Source of the DNA: Ferruginibacter sp.
GTDB lineage: Bacteria; Bacteroidota; Bacteroidia; Chitinophagales; Chitinophagaceae
NCBI GenBank assembly: GCA_017983695.1
Contig: JAGOAX010000008.1
Coordinates: 186,001 to 250,000, forward strand
DNA: 64,000 nt
Direction: 5' to 3'
The position numbers and the translations under genes are program-made. The notes beneath the pieces are model-generated. The model worked only from the letters and a program-made list of their open reading frames with translations. It had not been told where the DNA came from and made no database searches. Shown here piece after piece: positions 24,241 through 33,975 of this stretch; the first letter of the stretch is position 1, and every line of letters begins with the position of its first letter.

Positions 24241-25221
24241 TTAGCTAAATAAGCCACCTTTTTTTAATTCACGGATGCTTTCGCCAATTAAGAATCCATT
24301 TTGATAGATCATGATCTTATAGCTGCCTTGTTGAAATTTTGTACCCGGCGCAAAAGCAAACTCTACATTTTTCCTTTTTGCTGTTTCAATTTCTACAGGC
24401 AATTTAGCGGTATAGGTTTTGTCACCATCTTCACGTGTTGTAAAGGTTTCAGCACTTGATGTAATTGGTGTGCCATCAGGGCCAATAACCAAAACATATA
24501 CATCTGTTGAACCTGGTTGTGCAATACGGTTTGTTACATCAAAACTTACTAAAAGCTTATCTACACGTTTTGCTGTTGTAGAAACTTTTTCTTTTCCGCT
24601 TTTTCTTACATCAATTGGTGTAATGGCAATATTTGAAGCGTTTAATGTAGAAGCAACGTCTACTTTCTTTTCAAGGTTTTGTTTTACTTCAGTAGTGGTA
24701 GCAAGATCCGTAGTTAATTTTTCTTTTTCCTGAGTTAATACTACCTTATCATTACTTAAGGTTTGATTTTCTTCGGTAAGCCTGGCAACATCCTGCTCAA
24801 GAACCGATATTTTATCGTTTAACTGAGCAATAAGTGTTTTTGCTCTGGATAATTCTGCAGCTGTTGCATTTTTCTTACTTAAAATACTGCGGATCTCAGA
24901 TTTTACTTTTGCAATCTCAGAATTTTTTTCTGTTAACTGGCTGTTTAACCCGGTGTTAACTGTTGCCATAGAATCAAGTCTTGCCAAAGACGCATCAAAG
25001 CTTGATTGTATGTCACTTTTTTCGTCGGTTACTTTTGCAATTTGTGATTGTTGCTGCTGAATAGTATCCGACGCCTTGTTTTTGTCATAAACCATATAAC
25101 CGCCCAGGCCTAAAATGCCTGCAGCTAAAACACCAATAACGGCATTTTTATAATTATTTTTACGTGGTAATGTTTGCGGTTGATTTTCCTGTGAAGGAGT
25201 TGGAAAGTTTGTTGTACTCAT
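24241..25221 (-). CDS. Membrane-anchored coiled-coil protein with C-terminal beta domain
   Basis: The 326-residue protein has a short cytoplasmic tail, one transmembrane segment at about residues 27-45 (AVIGVLAAGILGLGGYMVY), then a long coiled coil (about 50-195, rich in Gln, Lys, Glu, Leu and Ser) and a C-terminal beta-sandwich-like domain (LLVSFDVTNRIAQPG, then SYKIMIYQNGFLIGE). No family is recalled beyond a conserved hypothetical of this group. The shape suggests a periplasmic structural role. Confidence 0.75.
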   Translation of the reverse strand: MSTTNFPTPSQENQPQTLPRKNNYKNAVIGVLAAGILGLGGYMVYDKNKASDTIQQQQSQIAKVTDEKSDIQSSFDASLARLDSMATVNTGLNSQLTEKNSEIAKVKSEIRSILSKKNATAAELSRAKTLIAQLNDKISVLEQDVARLTEENQTLSNDKVVLTQEKEKLTTDLATTTEVKQNLEKKVDVASTLNASNIAITPIDVRKSGKEKVSTTAKRVDKLLVSFDVTNRIAQPGSTDVYVLVIGPDGTPITSSAETFTTREDGDKTYTAKLPVEIETAKRKNVEFAFAPGTKFQQGSYKIMIYQNGFLIGESIRELKKGGLFS

Positions 25222-25498
25222 GATAATAGATTTTTAAGTTTTTAAAAAGAAAAGGATCAGGTTAAGGCTGTGCCTCTTTTTTGTTACCCGGTGCCACAGT
25301 TTCCAAAACCGTGCCATTTTTATTTTATCGGGCTTTTTGAGGGATTGATTTTATTTGTTGTTTACCTGATAATACGTTGTCTGGTAAAGGTTTTAGGCTT
25401 TATTAAGGCTTGTTAATATATTTTTTAGCTGTTTTAATTCCGGAACAAAAGCAACCATACATCCGTTTAATACGATTTTTAAAAATAAAAAACTACTT

Positions 25499-26485
25499 AT
25501 GTTTAAATTTTGTCTCTGCTTCTCATTACTTATTTGTGGTGTTGTTTATGCCCAGGAAGATACTGCTGTAACAAGATTGATAAATTCTATCGACGAAAAA
25601 CAGCCCGTATCAAAACCATCAACCCCTGTTTTTTATTCGCAAAAGCTTATTAATGCAAATACAGTAGAGGTATTGCATAAGGGGATTCTTGAATTTAAAG
25701 TGGTACATAATTTTGGCGATGTTGCCGGCACAAACGGGGGTGCAAGCCGTTTTTTTGGTTTAGATAATGCTACAGATGTAAAAATTGCTTTCCAGGCAGG
25801 TTTATCAGATAAGTTTAATGTAATCTTCTCCAGAACAAAGGGTGGTGGTAATATACAGCAGCTTATTGAAACAGGATTAAAATACCAGTTCTTAAAACAA
25901 ATGGATGACGATCCTAAACATCCTGTATCGGTTACATTGTTTGCAAACATGGTAGTATCTGCAATGAAGGCCGACACAACGAGTGGTGCTGCCCAGCTTA
26001 AAATAAAAGAAGATCATTTTAATAAATTTTCCGACAGGTTAAGCCAGGTGGTGCAATTAATGATTGCCAAACGTTTTGGTAAAATCAGCTTGCAGCTAAG
26101 CCCAACTTATGTACACACCAACTATGTAGTAACCAACGATCAAAAAGGATTATTTGCATTGGGCGCTGCTGTAAGGCTTCCGCTAAGTAAAAAATTTGTT
26201 TTAATCGCCGATTATTTTCACCCCTTCCGCTCAAAAGCTTCTGAAGCTGCATTAACCACACAATATGCCGGCTTTTATGATGCCAGGCGTTATGATGCTT
26301 TTGGTATAGGCGTTGAAATACTTACACCCGGCCATGTATTTCATTTAAACTTTACCAATACCACCAATATTTTAGAAAATCGTTTTATACCCAGAACTTA
26401 TACTTCATGGGGTAAGGGCCAGTTCAGGTGGGGTTTTACTGTTTCCAGGGATTTTGTTCTATTCAGAGATAAAAAGAAGGACTGA
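25499..26485 (+). CDS. DUF5777 family beta-barrel protein
   Basis: The 328-residue protein has a signal peptide (MFKFCLCFSLLICGVVYAQ) and a barrel-like body. The front part FYSQKLINANTVEVLHKGIL and FKVVHNFGDVAG matches DUF5777, an outer-membrane family of Bacteroidota often found near cytochrome or lipid-peroxide genes; no such genes are adjacent here. The C-terminus is FRWGFTVSRDFVLF, a final beta strand. Divergent from the coiled-coil gene and convergent with the anti-sigma-like gene. Confidence 0.8.
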   Translation: MFKFCLCFSLLICGVVYAQEDTAVTRLINSIDEKQPVSKPSTPVFYSQKLINANTVEVLHKGILEFKVVHNFGDVAGTNGGASRFFGLDNATDVKIAFQAGLSDKFNVIFSRTKGGGNIQQLIETGLKYQFLKQMDDDPKHPVSVTLFANMVVSAMKADTTSGAAQLKIKEDHFNKFSDRLSQVVQLMIAKRFGKISLQLSPTYVHTNYVVTNDQKGLFALGAAVRLPLSKKFVLIADYFHPFRSKASEAALTTQYAGFYDARRYDAFGIGVEILTPGHVFHLNFTNTTNILENRFIPRTYTSWGKGQFRWGFTVSRDFVLFRDKKKD

Positions 26486-26507
26486 TCTTTAATCGACATT
26501 TATATAA

Positions 26508-26545
26508 TCCAAAGGGCATCTTTTAAAAAAGATGCCCTTTGGTAT
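26508..26545. terminator. Bidirectional terminator
   Basis: CCAAAGGGCATCTTTT pairs with AAAAGATGCCCTTTGG, a near-perfect 16-bp stem between convergent genes. Confidence 0.85.
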
Positions 26546-26563
26546 TTTATTAAATCCTTTGCT

Positions 26564-27880
26564 TTATTTTTTTGCTTTGGAAAAAGGTTTTATTGCTGCT
26601 GTAAACATTATTCCTGCACTGTTTAGTTTTACTTTACCTGCTCCCACACCACCTAATGGTATCTTTAAATAGGGTTCTGCAATAAACGAAAGGCGATTGT
26701 TTAATTTATATTGATAGCCCCCTGACAATGTAAGTACAGAGAAATAATGCTTGTTTTGATTTGTTTCTGTATGTATATAATTATATGTTTGACCCGAAGG
26801 TGTTACATAAATGTAATCATAGGTTTCCTTCTTCATTAAATAAGAAGAGATACCTGTACCGGCAAACCAATTATGATTCTTTACTGTTCTAAAATTGTAA
26901 TACACATTAAGCGGAATTTCATAAATATTACAATCTGCATCTATTTTTTTCAGGTTAGGATTAACTGTTCCGCTTGAAAACTTATATTGATAAGGCTGCG
27001 CTGTATACTTCTTTTTTGAAACATACAATCCTGTATTTATTCTTAAGCGTTTGCCAATTGTATAACTTAAGCCTGCGCCATAAAAGGATTGTAGTTTTCC
27101 TGCATTGCCAATCTCTATATAACTTACATCTGCACCAGCAGAAAATGTAAGCGCAAAATTATTTACAAAAGTGTTTTTCTTTTTTTGCTCTTCTTTTGCA
27201 GGAGTGGTTTTCTCTTTTTCGGTCTCCTGTTCTTTTTTTGCTCTTACTTCTGTACTTGCTGTATCAGTTTGGCTAATGGTTATTGGATTTTGTTTTGTTA
27301 ATGTTGTAATTACAGGGTTTTCTATTTGATAATCTTTCAGTTCTTCATCAGTAAAACTATTTGCTGCTGTTTTATCTTCTTCAACATAAGTACCAATTGC
27401 CGGTTGTTTTATTTTCATTGAAGTTTTACCTTGTTGCTTATAAGTATTTTTATTATCGCTTGTTATTTGTTGGGGGTTATTTGTTTTACTGGTATTAGTG
27501 ACACTTTTTTTAACGGCTATATCCCCCGTATTGCTTTGCTGGTTTGTTGGTTGACTAGTTGTTTTGTTATCCTGGCTTTTATCGTCAAGATTACTATCTG
27601 CTGTTATACCTGGCGTTTCATTATTGGAAACCGGTTGTTGTGCAATTGTATTTTTTGCTGTGCCGGGTTTATCTTTCCAGGGCTGCAACACCCCGGTAAT
27701 AACAGCACCTCCCAGCAATAAAGAGAACAGTAAAAAAAGCAAGGGCCTTTTCCTGTCTTTCTTTTGCGGTAGATGTTTATTCAGCATTGTCTCCATTTTT
27801 CCCCATGCGGAATCGTCATATGGAGGGTGGTGCTGGCTTGCTGCATCCTTTATTAATTTATCTATTTCTTCATCCTGCAT
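26564..27880 (-). CDS. Membrane protein with anti-sigma-like N-terminus and barrel-like C-terminus
   Basis: The 438-residue protein has residues 1-45 that look like a cytoplasmic anti-sigma region (DEEIDKLIKDAA, then DDSAWGKMETMLNKHL), a transmembrane helix near 46-62 (LLFLLFSLLLGGAVITGV), a long Thr/Asn/Gln/Lys-rich spacer to about 240, and a C-terminal outer-membrane-barrel-like domain (TFSAGADVSYIEIG, then LNVYYNFRTV). Its start overlaps the end of the ECF sigma gene by 11 nt, so the two are translated together and it probably holds that sigma factor inactive. How one chain could be both inner-membrane and barrel is unclear. Confidence 0.75.
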   Translation of the reverse strand: MQDEEIDKLIKDAASQHHPPYDDSAWGKMETMLNKHLPQKKDRKRPLLFLLFSLLLGGAVITGVLQPWKDKPGTAKNTIAQQPVSNNETPGITADSNLDDKSQDNKTTSQPTNQQSNTGDIAVKKSVTNTSKTNNPQQITSDNKNTYKQQGKTSMKIKQPAIGTYVEEDKTAANSFTDEELKDYQIENPVITTLTKQNPITISQTDTASTEVRAKKEQETEKEKTTPAKEEQKKKNTFVNNFALTFSAGADVSYIEIGNAGKLQSFYGAGLSYTIGKRLRINTGLYVSKKKYTAQPYQYKFSSGTVNPNLKKIDADCNIYEIPLNVYYNFRTVKNHNWFAGTGISSYLMKKETYDYIYVTPSGQTYNYIHTETNQNKHYFSVLTLSGGYQYKLNNRLSFIAEPYLKIPLGGVGAGKVKLNSAGIMFTAAIKPFSKAKK

Positions 27881-28457
27881 TTTTCGCTATTAAGGTTATT
27901 ATATTTTTATGGTATAAAATTTTCTGCAATTGCTTTCGTGCTTTTGCAAGGTTTGATTTGGATGTACCTACAGAAATGCCTAACTGCCCGGCAATTTCTT
28001 CGTGGCTAAACCCCTCTACAATAAAAAGATTAAGTACAGTCCGGTAAGCCGGCGAAAGATCCTGTATATGGCTTATTATTTCGTCACATGAAATTTTATC
28101 AATAACAGATTCTTCGTCAACCGGAAGTTGAATAACTCCGGCATCCAGCTCTGTAATATTTTGATGTTTCTGGTTTTTTCTAAAATGATCAATTGCTGTG
28201 TACACCATTATCTTTCTTAACCAACCTTTAAAAGAGCTTACTACATCGGCATAACTGGGCTTAAAGTGGTGTATTTCCTTAAAAATTTTAAGAAAGCCAT
28301 CATTTAATATTTCCGAAGCATCTTCTTCACGACTGGTATACCGATCGCATATAGACATAGCATAACCATAGAAAGAGTTATACAATTTTTTCTGACTCTC
28401 TCTTTGATTAAGGGCACAACCCCTTATTTGTAAGTTTAGTTCTTCTGCAGTTAACAA
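27870..28457 (-). CDS. ECF-family RNA polymerase sigma factor
   Basis: The 195-residue sigma-70-like factor has region 2 (SEILNDGFLKIFKEIHHFKP, then FKGWLRKIMVYTAIDHFRK) and region 4 with a helix-turn-helix (AYRTVLNLFIVEGFSHEEIA, GISVGTSKSNLAKAR). It would direct RNA polymerase to stress or envelope genes. The partner gene follows and overlaps by 11 nt, the usual sigma/anti-sigma arrangement. Its own target promoter is not identifiable here. Confidence 0.93.
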   Translation of the reverse strand: MLTAEELNLQIRGCALNQRESQKKLYNSFYGYAMSICDRYTSREEDASEILNDGFLKIFKEIHHFKPSYADVVSSFKGWLRKIMVYTAIDHFRKNQKHQNITELDAGVIQLPVDEESVIDKISCDEIISHIQDLSPAYRTVLNLFIVEGFSHEEIAGQLGISVGTSKSNLAKARKQLQKILYHKNIITLIAKNAG

Positions 28458-28776
28458 AAATTAATCTTTAAGGCTCGTTATTATAATCGTAAAAACAGGC
28501 AGCAAGGTTGCCAACCATAAAAGTTACAATTTTTTGACCCTTTCTACAAGTTATTTTACAGCTGCAGTGTATTATAGTTACTAAAAAATTACAGATTATT
28601 ATTATAATAGTAATTACCTGTATCTCTTTTCAGTAAACGCACCACGTACATTTACTGCATTTAATATGCTTAAAAATTAAATCTATTTCGGTTTAATCTT
28701 TTGCACAATAAAAACGTGTTACACAACGATTTATAAGGGTGATATTTAATCACGTATCCAATTGAAAACACAAAGA
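28458..28776. other. Divergent intergenic region, no gene seen
   Basis: About 320 nt separates the sigma gene from the L,D-transpeptidase gene. It is AT-rich, with a palindromic ATTATTATTATAATAGTAAT (near 28597). No confident -33/-7 pair and no RNA gene are seen. Confidence 0.45.
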
Positions 28777-29508
28777 ATGAGATTAATCCGTAACACATTT
28801 GCTTTGCTGCCTATGGTGTTGCTTATGGCAAACGCACCTTCTCCTCTTTCGGGAAACAAATTAACTATCAGTAAAATAATTGTTGATGCATCTAAAGCAA
28901 AAGCATCCGTAGCGGTTGACTGTTATGCCGAGTGGAATTTAACAGTTGCCGGGTTATCAAAACAGGTTTTTGACAATGCAGTTAAAGGATACAATTATCT
29001 GCTGGAAAAAAAATTATTAAAAAACACACAGATACTTACAATTGTCGATTATAGTAAACCTTCGTCTCAAAAAAGATTGTTTGTTATTGATATGAGTAAT
29101 GGGCAGGTTTTATTTAATACGCTGGTTGCGCACGGCAGAAATTCGGGATATGATTACGCCACAGATTTTTCTAACAAAGAATCTTCTCATAAAACAAGCC
29201 TTGGTTTTTTTGTAACACAAAATACCTATAATGGCGGTAATGGTTATTCTTTAAAACTACAGGGTTGCGAAAAAGGGATTAATGATAAAGCATTAGAAAG
29301 GGCTATTGTTGTACACGGTGCAGATTATGTTACTGAAAGGTTTGCACAAAACAATGGTTATTTAGGCAGAAGCCACGGCTGCCCGGCTTTACCGGAAAAA
29401 ATAAGTAAAAAAATTATTGATATTATAAAAAATGGCAGCTGTTTATTTCTCTATCATCCAACAAAAAAATATACCGCTGTATCAAAAATACTAAATAGCA
29501 AGGCTTAG
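28777..29508 (+). CDS. L,D-transpeptidase-like murein catalytic domain protein
   Basis: From the ATG at 28777 (243 residues) it has a signal peptide and a YkuD_2-type domain. Seen: LFVIDMSNGQVLFNTLVAHG (substrate His region) and the catalytic SHGCPA with its Cys nucleophile near residue 206. Enzymes of this family cross-link or trim peptidoglycan stems, or attach proteins to them, in the periplasm. The TTG at 28762 is an alternative start. It is followed by a terminator. Confidence 0.88.
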   Translation: MRLIRNTFALLPMVLLMANAPSPLSGNKLTISKIIVDASKAKASVAVDCYAEWNLTVAGLSKQVFDNAVKGYNYLLEKKLLKNTQILTIVDYSKPSSQKRLFVIDMSNGQVLFNTLVAHGRNSGYDYATDFSNKESSHKTSLGFFVTQNTYNGGNGYSLKLQGCEKGINDKALERAIVVHGADYVTERFAQNNGYLGRSHGCPALPEKISKKIIDIIKNGSCLFLYHPTKKYTAVSKILNSKA

Positions 29509-29555
29509 TCTATAGCCGAATTTTAAACTAATGTTGTTAGGCACATCAGGAGAAA

Positions 29556-29590
29556 GATACCTCACCTTTATGGTGGGGATTCTTTTTTTA
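29556..29590 (+). terminator. Intrinsic terminator
   Basis: CCTCACC (29560-29566) pairs with GGTGGGG (29572-29578) with one G-U pair, followed by a T run at 29582-29589. Confidence 0.6.
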
Positions 29591-30274
29591 TAGAATAAAA
29601 ATTGCGGCGGCAAGCTGGCATAAAAGGCCAAAAAACAAACCCACGTATATTTCTTTAGGAGAGTGGTCGCTTACAATTAAACGGGAGGTGCAAACCAGAC
29701 CAGTAATTAATAAGGCAATTGCCAGGGGCCATGTCATTAACATGGTGTTATGGCTAAAAATTATTAAAAACAAACCAAGCAAACCTCCCATGCCTAATGC
29801 ATGCATGCTTATTTTAAAATAAATATTAGAAAGCAGTGCAACAACGGTAGTTATAAATACACCCGTCATAAAAGATGGTAAAATAAGTGCCAGCCTTGGT
29901 TCAAACTTAAAAAATACCCAGGCCGTCCAGAAATAAAATATCATACTGGATAAGTATGGCCCGATCCTGTCCTGCTGCGTCTTTAAAAAAATAGATTTAA
30001 TAAAGCCCAGCCCTTTCATTAATAAAACCGAAAATGCAGGAAAAAAAACACTGTTCAATATTGTGGTAAATAATATTTTATATTTTTCATAAGGGCTGAA
30101 ACCTGAAAAATAAGAAGGATGTACAAAAACCAAAAAAGCTACTGCATACAAAGGGATAAATAACGGGTGAAAAATATAAGAAAAGAAATGTGCAAATATT
30201 CTTATAATAATTGGCTGACTCACTCTTTCTGACGATTGTGGTGCATCAGTTATTGACCATTGATTATTAACCAT
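29588..30274 (-). CDS. Integral membrane protein, PAP2-like
   Basis: The 228-residue protein has about six transmembrane segments. The pattern KISMHALGMGGLL and later SRLIVSDHSPKEIYVGL resembles the phosphatase motifs of PAP2-type lipid phosphatases, but the first motif is degenerate, so activity is doubtful. It follows the sigma-54 gene in the same direction with a 12-nt gap, so it is probably in one operon with rpoN. Confidence 0.65.
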   Translation of the reverse strand: MVNNQWSITDAPQSSERVSQPIIIRIFAHFFSYIFHPLFIPLYAVAFLVFVHPSYFSGFSPYEKYKILFTTILNSVFFPAFSVLLMKGLGFIKSIFLKTQQDRIGPYLSSMIFYFWTAWVFFKFEPRLALILPSFMTGVFITTVVALLSNIYFKISMHALGMGGLLGLFLIIFSHNTMLMTWPLAIALLITGLVCTSRLIVSDHSPKEIYVGLFFGLLCQLAAAIFIL

Positions 30275-30286
30275 TAACTATTTTAT

Positions 30287-31774
30287 TTATAATTCTTTTC
30301 TTAAACGGGCAACCGGAATGTTCAGCTGTTCCCTGTATTTTGCAACTGTACGCCGTGCAATATTGTAGCCTTTTTCCTGTAGCAGTTCTGTAAGGCGTTC
30401 GTCACTTAGCGGATGCTTTTTACTTTCTGCTTCTATCAAATCACTCAATATTTTTTTTACTTCCCTTGTACTTACTTCCTCGCCACTGTCTGTTTGTAAA
30501 CTTTCGCTAAAGAAAAATTTAAGCCGGTAGGTGCCAAACTCTGTTTGTACAAATTTACTATTAGCTACACGGCTTACTGTTGATATATCAAGATTAGTAG
30601 CTTCTGCAATATATTTTAATATCATCGGACGCAGTTCTGTTTCATCGCCGGTTATAAAAAACTCCCGCTGATAATTCATTATAGCTTCCATAGTATTCAA
30701 CAATGTATTTTGCCGTTGTTTTATAGCGTCAATAAACCACTTGGCAGCATCAATTTTCTGTTTTATAAAAAGTACGGCTTCTTTTTGTCGTTTATCTTTT
30801 TTACTACCGCGGTCATAATCTTTAAGCATATCCCTGTATCCTTCGCTAATGCGTAAGTCGGGGGCATTTTTGCTGTTCAACGATAGTTCCAGTTTTCCGT
30901 TATTGTTTACTATAAAAAAATCCGGTACAACATAATTTTCTCCTTTGTTGGTATCACCAACACTTCCTGCAGGTTTAGGGTTAAGTTTTATTATCTGGTT
31001 AATTACCGCTTTCAGTTGCTCATCATTTAGCCCTAATCCACGTTGTATTTTCTCGTAATGTTTTTTGGTAAACTCCTCAAAGTATTTCTCCAGCACTTTC
31101 ATAGCCATTTCCACATGTTTACCCTCATCTAATTTTCTTTCCAGTTGCAAAAGCAAACACTCCTGCAGGTTACGTGCACAAATGCCTGGCGGATCAAACT
31201 GTTGTATCTGTAACACCAATTGTCCTATTTCTTCTTCGGTGGTAATAATATTCTGCCTAAAGGCCAAATCATCAACAATAGCAGTAATTTCCCTCCGCAA
31301 ATAACCATCATCGTCAAGGTTGCCTATAATTTGCTCAGCAATTTTTTGCCGGTGTTCGTTTAAACTCAGTTGGCCAAGCTGCTCCAGCATCAGTTCGTTA
31401 AACCCCGTTTCCACCTTATGCGGAATAACCCTGCCATCGTCAATTTCGGGGTAATTTTCGTCCCTTAGTTTATAATCACCTATTTCATCATCGCCGTCGT
31501 TTACATATTCGCTAATGTCGATATTATCATATTCATCCGCTGTGCCTTCAGTTTCAAAATCATCGTCGGTGTCGTCCTTAAATTCATCATTAGCTTCATC
31601 ATACTCGTCCTGGTGGTCATCTTCCTGTTGTTCCAGCGCCGGGTTTTCCTCCATTTCTTCTTTTATCCGTTCTTCCAAAATAGCAGTAGGCACCTGCAGC
31701 AATTTCATTAACTGTATTTGCTGTGGTGATAATTTTTGAAGCTGTTTTTGATATAATCCCTGACTTAAAGCCAT
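30287..31774 (-). CDS. rpoN: RNA polymerase sigma-54 factor RpoN
   Basis: The start at 31774 (MALSQGLYQKQLQKL) gives 495 residues; the longer frame to 31882 adds a non-conserved stretch. Region I is Gln/Leu-rich (SPQQIQLMKLLQVP, with ALEQQ after). An acidic region II lies around residues 48-130. The core-binding and HTH regions follow, ending in the RpoN box YNIARRTVAKYREQLNIP. It directs enhancer-dependent transcription. No bEBP gene is in the window. A PAP2-like protein lies downstream. Confidence 0.95.
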   Translation of the reverse strand: MALSQGLYQKQLQKLSPQQIQLMKLLQVPTAILEERIKEEMEENPALEQQEDDHQDEYDEANDEFKDDTDDDFETEGTADEYDNIDISEYVNDGDDEIGDYKLRDENYPEIDDGRVIPHKVETGFNELMLEQLGQLSLNEHRQKIAEQIIGNLDDDGYLRREITAIVDDLAFRQNIITTEEEIGQLVLQIQQFDPPGICARNLQECLLLQLERKLDEGKHVEMAMKVLEKYFEEFTKKHYEKIQRGLGLNDEQLKAVINQIIKLNPKPAGSVGDTNKGENYVVPDFFIVNNNGKLELSLNSKNAPDLRISEGYRDMLKDYDRGSKKDKRQKEAVLFIKQKIDAAKWFIDAIKQRQNTLLNTMEAIMNYQREFFITGDETELRPMILKYIAEATNLDISTVSRVANSKFVQTEFGTYRLKFFFSESLQTDSGEEVSTREVKKILSDLIEAESKKHPLSDERLTELLQEKGYNIARRTVAKYREQLNIPVARLRKEL

Positions 31775-31935
31775 ATTATCCAATCCGCCTGCGGCGGATT
31801 TATTGTGTTTTATTATTAAAGATTTGTTTCTGTTGTTTGTTTTAAACTGAGTTTTTATTGAGGCACAAACTTTAATGCCCAAATAATCGTATCTCTTTAT
31901 TTAAAGTGTAAATTTACTCACAATCTACATGTATA

Positions 31936-32295
31936 ATGAACGAAAAAGTTAAATTTTTATTTTTTTGCATGATTTTTGTGGGGGGAAGCGCTTTTGCCCA
32001 AAAAGCCACCCCTTTTATCTACATTGATAAAGCGTATTTTTTTACGTTTAAAAAACAAAATAGCGGTTGGGTAAAACACTCAGAGGTAACAAAAACAACA
32101 ATACCCGCCTTTTCAATAAATCAACCCGGGCCTTATTCCATTATAAGCTCAAATTTTTATACCCAAAACCTTGGTTTTTTTTGTAAAAAAGAATTGCAGC
32201 TAGAGAAGGCGATAAAATTACCTTTAAAATTCAGGTTGGGTAGTGTACAACAGTGCGATTGGATGGAGGGGAAGCAGAATGTAGGAATTAGGTAA
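31936..32295 (+). CDS. Hypothetical secreted 119-residue protein
   Basis: Not recognised. A signal peptide (MNEKVKFLFFCMIFVGGSAFAQ) is followed by a small domain ending in KLPLKFRLGSVQQCDWMEGK, a tail I recall as common in Bacteroidota but cannot name. It is divergent from rpoN. No catalytic motif is seen. Confidence 0.65.
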   Translation: MNEKVKFLFFCMIFVGGSAFAQKATPFIYIDKAYFFTFKKQNSGWVKHSEVTKTTIPAFSINQPGPYSIISSNFYTQNLGFFCKKELQLEKAIKLPLKFRLGSVQQCDWMEGKQNVGIR

Positions 32296-32356
32296 AATAA
32301 AAACTGCCATAGCTTTAAAGTATGTTGACAACAAGCAGTTATTGTTGCTGACTTTG

Positions 32357-32608
32357 CTACGGTTTTTTTTGAATGTTCCCCCAGCTCTTATAAAAATGTG
32401 GATTTGATTGAGAACTTAAAGAATAGAAAAACCTAAATTTTCCTACTGGGATAGTTGGATTAAAGGCAATGCTGATAAAAGAACCCGATACATTGAGTCG
32501 TGTCGCTACCTTGAAATGTGAAGTCATGGTGCTATTTACACTGCCGATGATTGTTTCAGTATCATGCCCCAATTGCACAAAAACTTTTCTGTTAGGCATA
32601 TTGATCAA
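32357..32608 (-). CDS. Doubtful small reading frame
   Basis: The 83-residue frame has some barrel-like pattern (VATRLNVSGSFISIAFNP) but no recognised family and no signal peptide. It could be a remnant of a porin-like gene or a chance frame. It has no clear promoter. Listed because the gap would otherwise be empty. Confidence 0.25.
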   Translation of the reverse strand: MINMPNRKVFVQLGHDTETIIGSVNSTMTSHFKVATRLNVSGSFISIAFNPTIPVGKFRFFYSLSSQSNPHFYKSWGNIQKKP

Positions 32609-32662
32609 CGTAATCTTCTAAAAATTAAAATTCTACTTAAAACTACACTAAGTATTGGTAAT

Positions 32663-33838
32663 TTATTTTACAATTAATTTATTTTTGAAATAATGCGTGG
32701 AGCCAATCTTTGCATTTGTGGGGTCATAGCTCTCTTTTATTATTATATCTCCTGATATTGTTTCTCCTGGGGGGAGTGTGAATGTAGCATCCTCGTAATA
32801 AATAGTACCCTTATCGCTTTGTTTTTTTGAGATCCCTTTTACAGTAATACTTTTAGAACAGCTGTTTTTAGTGATCTCCCTTGTTTCTGTATAACCGGGT
32901 TTTTCCTTATAATAGTCTGCGGTTCCCATTGCAACACCTTCAGCCGTATAACGCATTTCGCCAATTACTTTTTCTCTTGTACCCGGCACTTCATACAGTT
33001 CAGTTTCCTTTTTGAGGCAACTATAGTTATTTGTAGTGGGGTACTTAGCCAATGATGCGGCAACGTTTTGCAATGAATTTTTTATTTTTATCTCAAACAG
33101 CCTGCTCTGGTCTGCATATTTTTTTTGATTTATAATAGCATGCAAAGAATCTTCTGTTTTTGCTTTCTTTAGATTAGCTGCATAAACATTGGCTTGCCCA
33201 GCTGTGTATAAGTTCTGGCACAACATATTTGTCAGCGAATACCTAAATGATAGCCCAGCGGGTAATGAACCGTTTGCCACCCTGAAATATTCCACAACGA
33301 AGCTTAAATTAATGTCCCCTTTGTCATTTGCGGAAAGTTCAATTGTACCTTTTGCTCCGCCTTTTACTTCTGGTTTTTTGCTGTTTTCTACAGGCTCATC
33401 GATTCTTCTTCTCGAACGAAAATTTACGAGCGGGAATCTTTGTGGTTTGTTAGTAAGTACTGCCATTGAACCCCCTGTTTCTATTTCTGCATAATAATCG
33501 CCAACGATCAATATCGGTTTATCATCTTTTTTAGTGAGCACCACTAATTCATAAACTTGCTCTACTGAGGAATTTCTAATGTTGAAATTTTCAAAGCCCA
33601 CTGTTGCCATGCGGATAGAATTAATTATGGGCATTCCCCAAGCCTCGTTAATCTTCTCCCAAGTTGGAAAAGAGCCCTGCGGATATTGCCCGACAATATC
33701 AAAAGCAAGTGTTTCACCTATTTGAACCCGGGTCGTGCCATTATTCACCGACATACGAAACCTGCTTTGTGCGCTGGTAAAGTCGGAACACAAAGTGAAA
33801 GTTGTTAACAATACCAAACAATAAAAAAGCTGTTTCAT
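32663..33838 (-). CDS. Hypothetical secreted 391-residue protein
   Basis: Not recognised. A signal peptide (MKQLFYCLVLLTTFTLCS, cut near SAQ) is followed by a largely beta body, with a helical stretch (AANLKKAKTEDSLHAIINQ) near residue 220 and a C-terminal Thr/Gly/Ile-rich beta region (TFTLPPGETISGDIII). No catalytic residues can be named. It stands alone, with long AT-rich gaps on both sides. Confidence 0.7.
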   Translation of the reverse strand: MKQLFYCLVLLTTFTLCSDFTSAQSRFRMSVNNGTTRVQIGETLAFDIVGQYPQGSFPTWEKINEAWGMPIINSIRMATVGFENFNIRNSSVEQVYELVVLTKKDDKPILIVGDYYAEIETGGSMAVLTNKPQRFPLVNFRSRRRIDEPVENSKKPEVKGGAKGTIELSANDKGDINLSFVVEYFRVANGSLPAGLSFRYSLTNMLCQNLYTAGQANVYAANLKKAKTEDSLHAIINQKKYADQSRLFEIKIKNSLQNVAASLAKYPTTNNYSCLKKETELYEVPGTREKVIGEMRYTAEGVAMGTADYYKEKPGYTETREITKNSCSKSITVKGISKKQSDKGTIYYEDATFTLPPGETISGDIIIKESYDPTNAKIGSTHYFKNKLIVK

Positions 33839-33975
33839 GTTATAAGTTTTAATAGTAACTTGTTTTTTAAAATTATATGTTTATAAGATATTTTCACATC
33901 TGTTTTTTTACTTTTTAGGAAGTTAAAACTAGAATTATTTGAAACCGACGTTATGATTGCGCCCAACTCGTTTAT

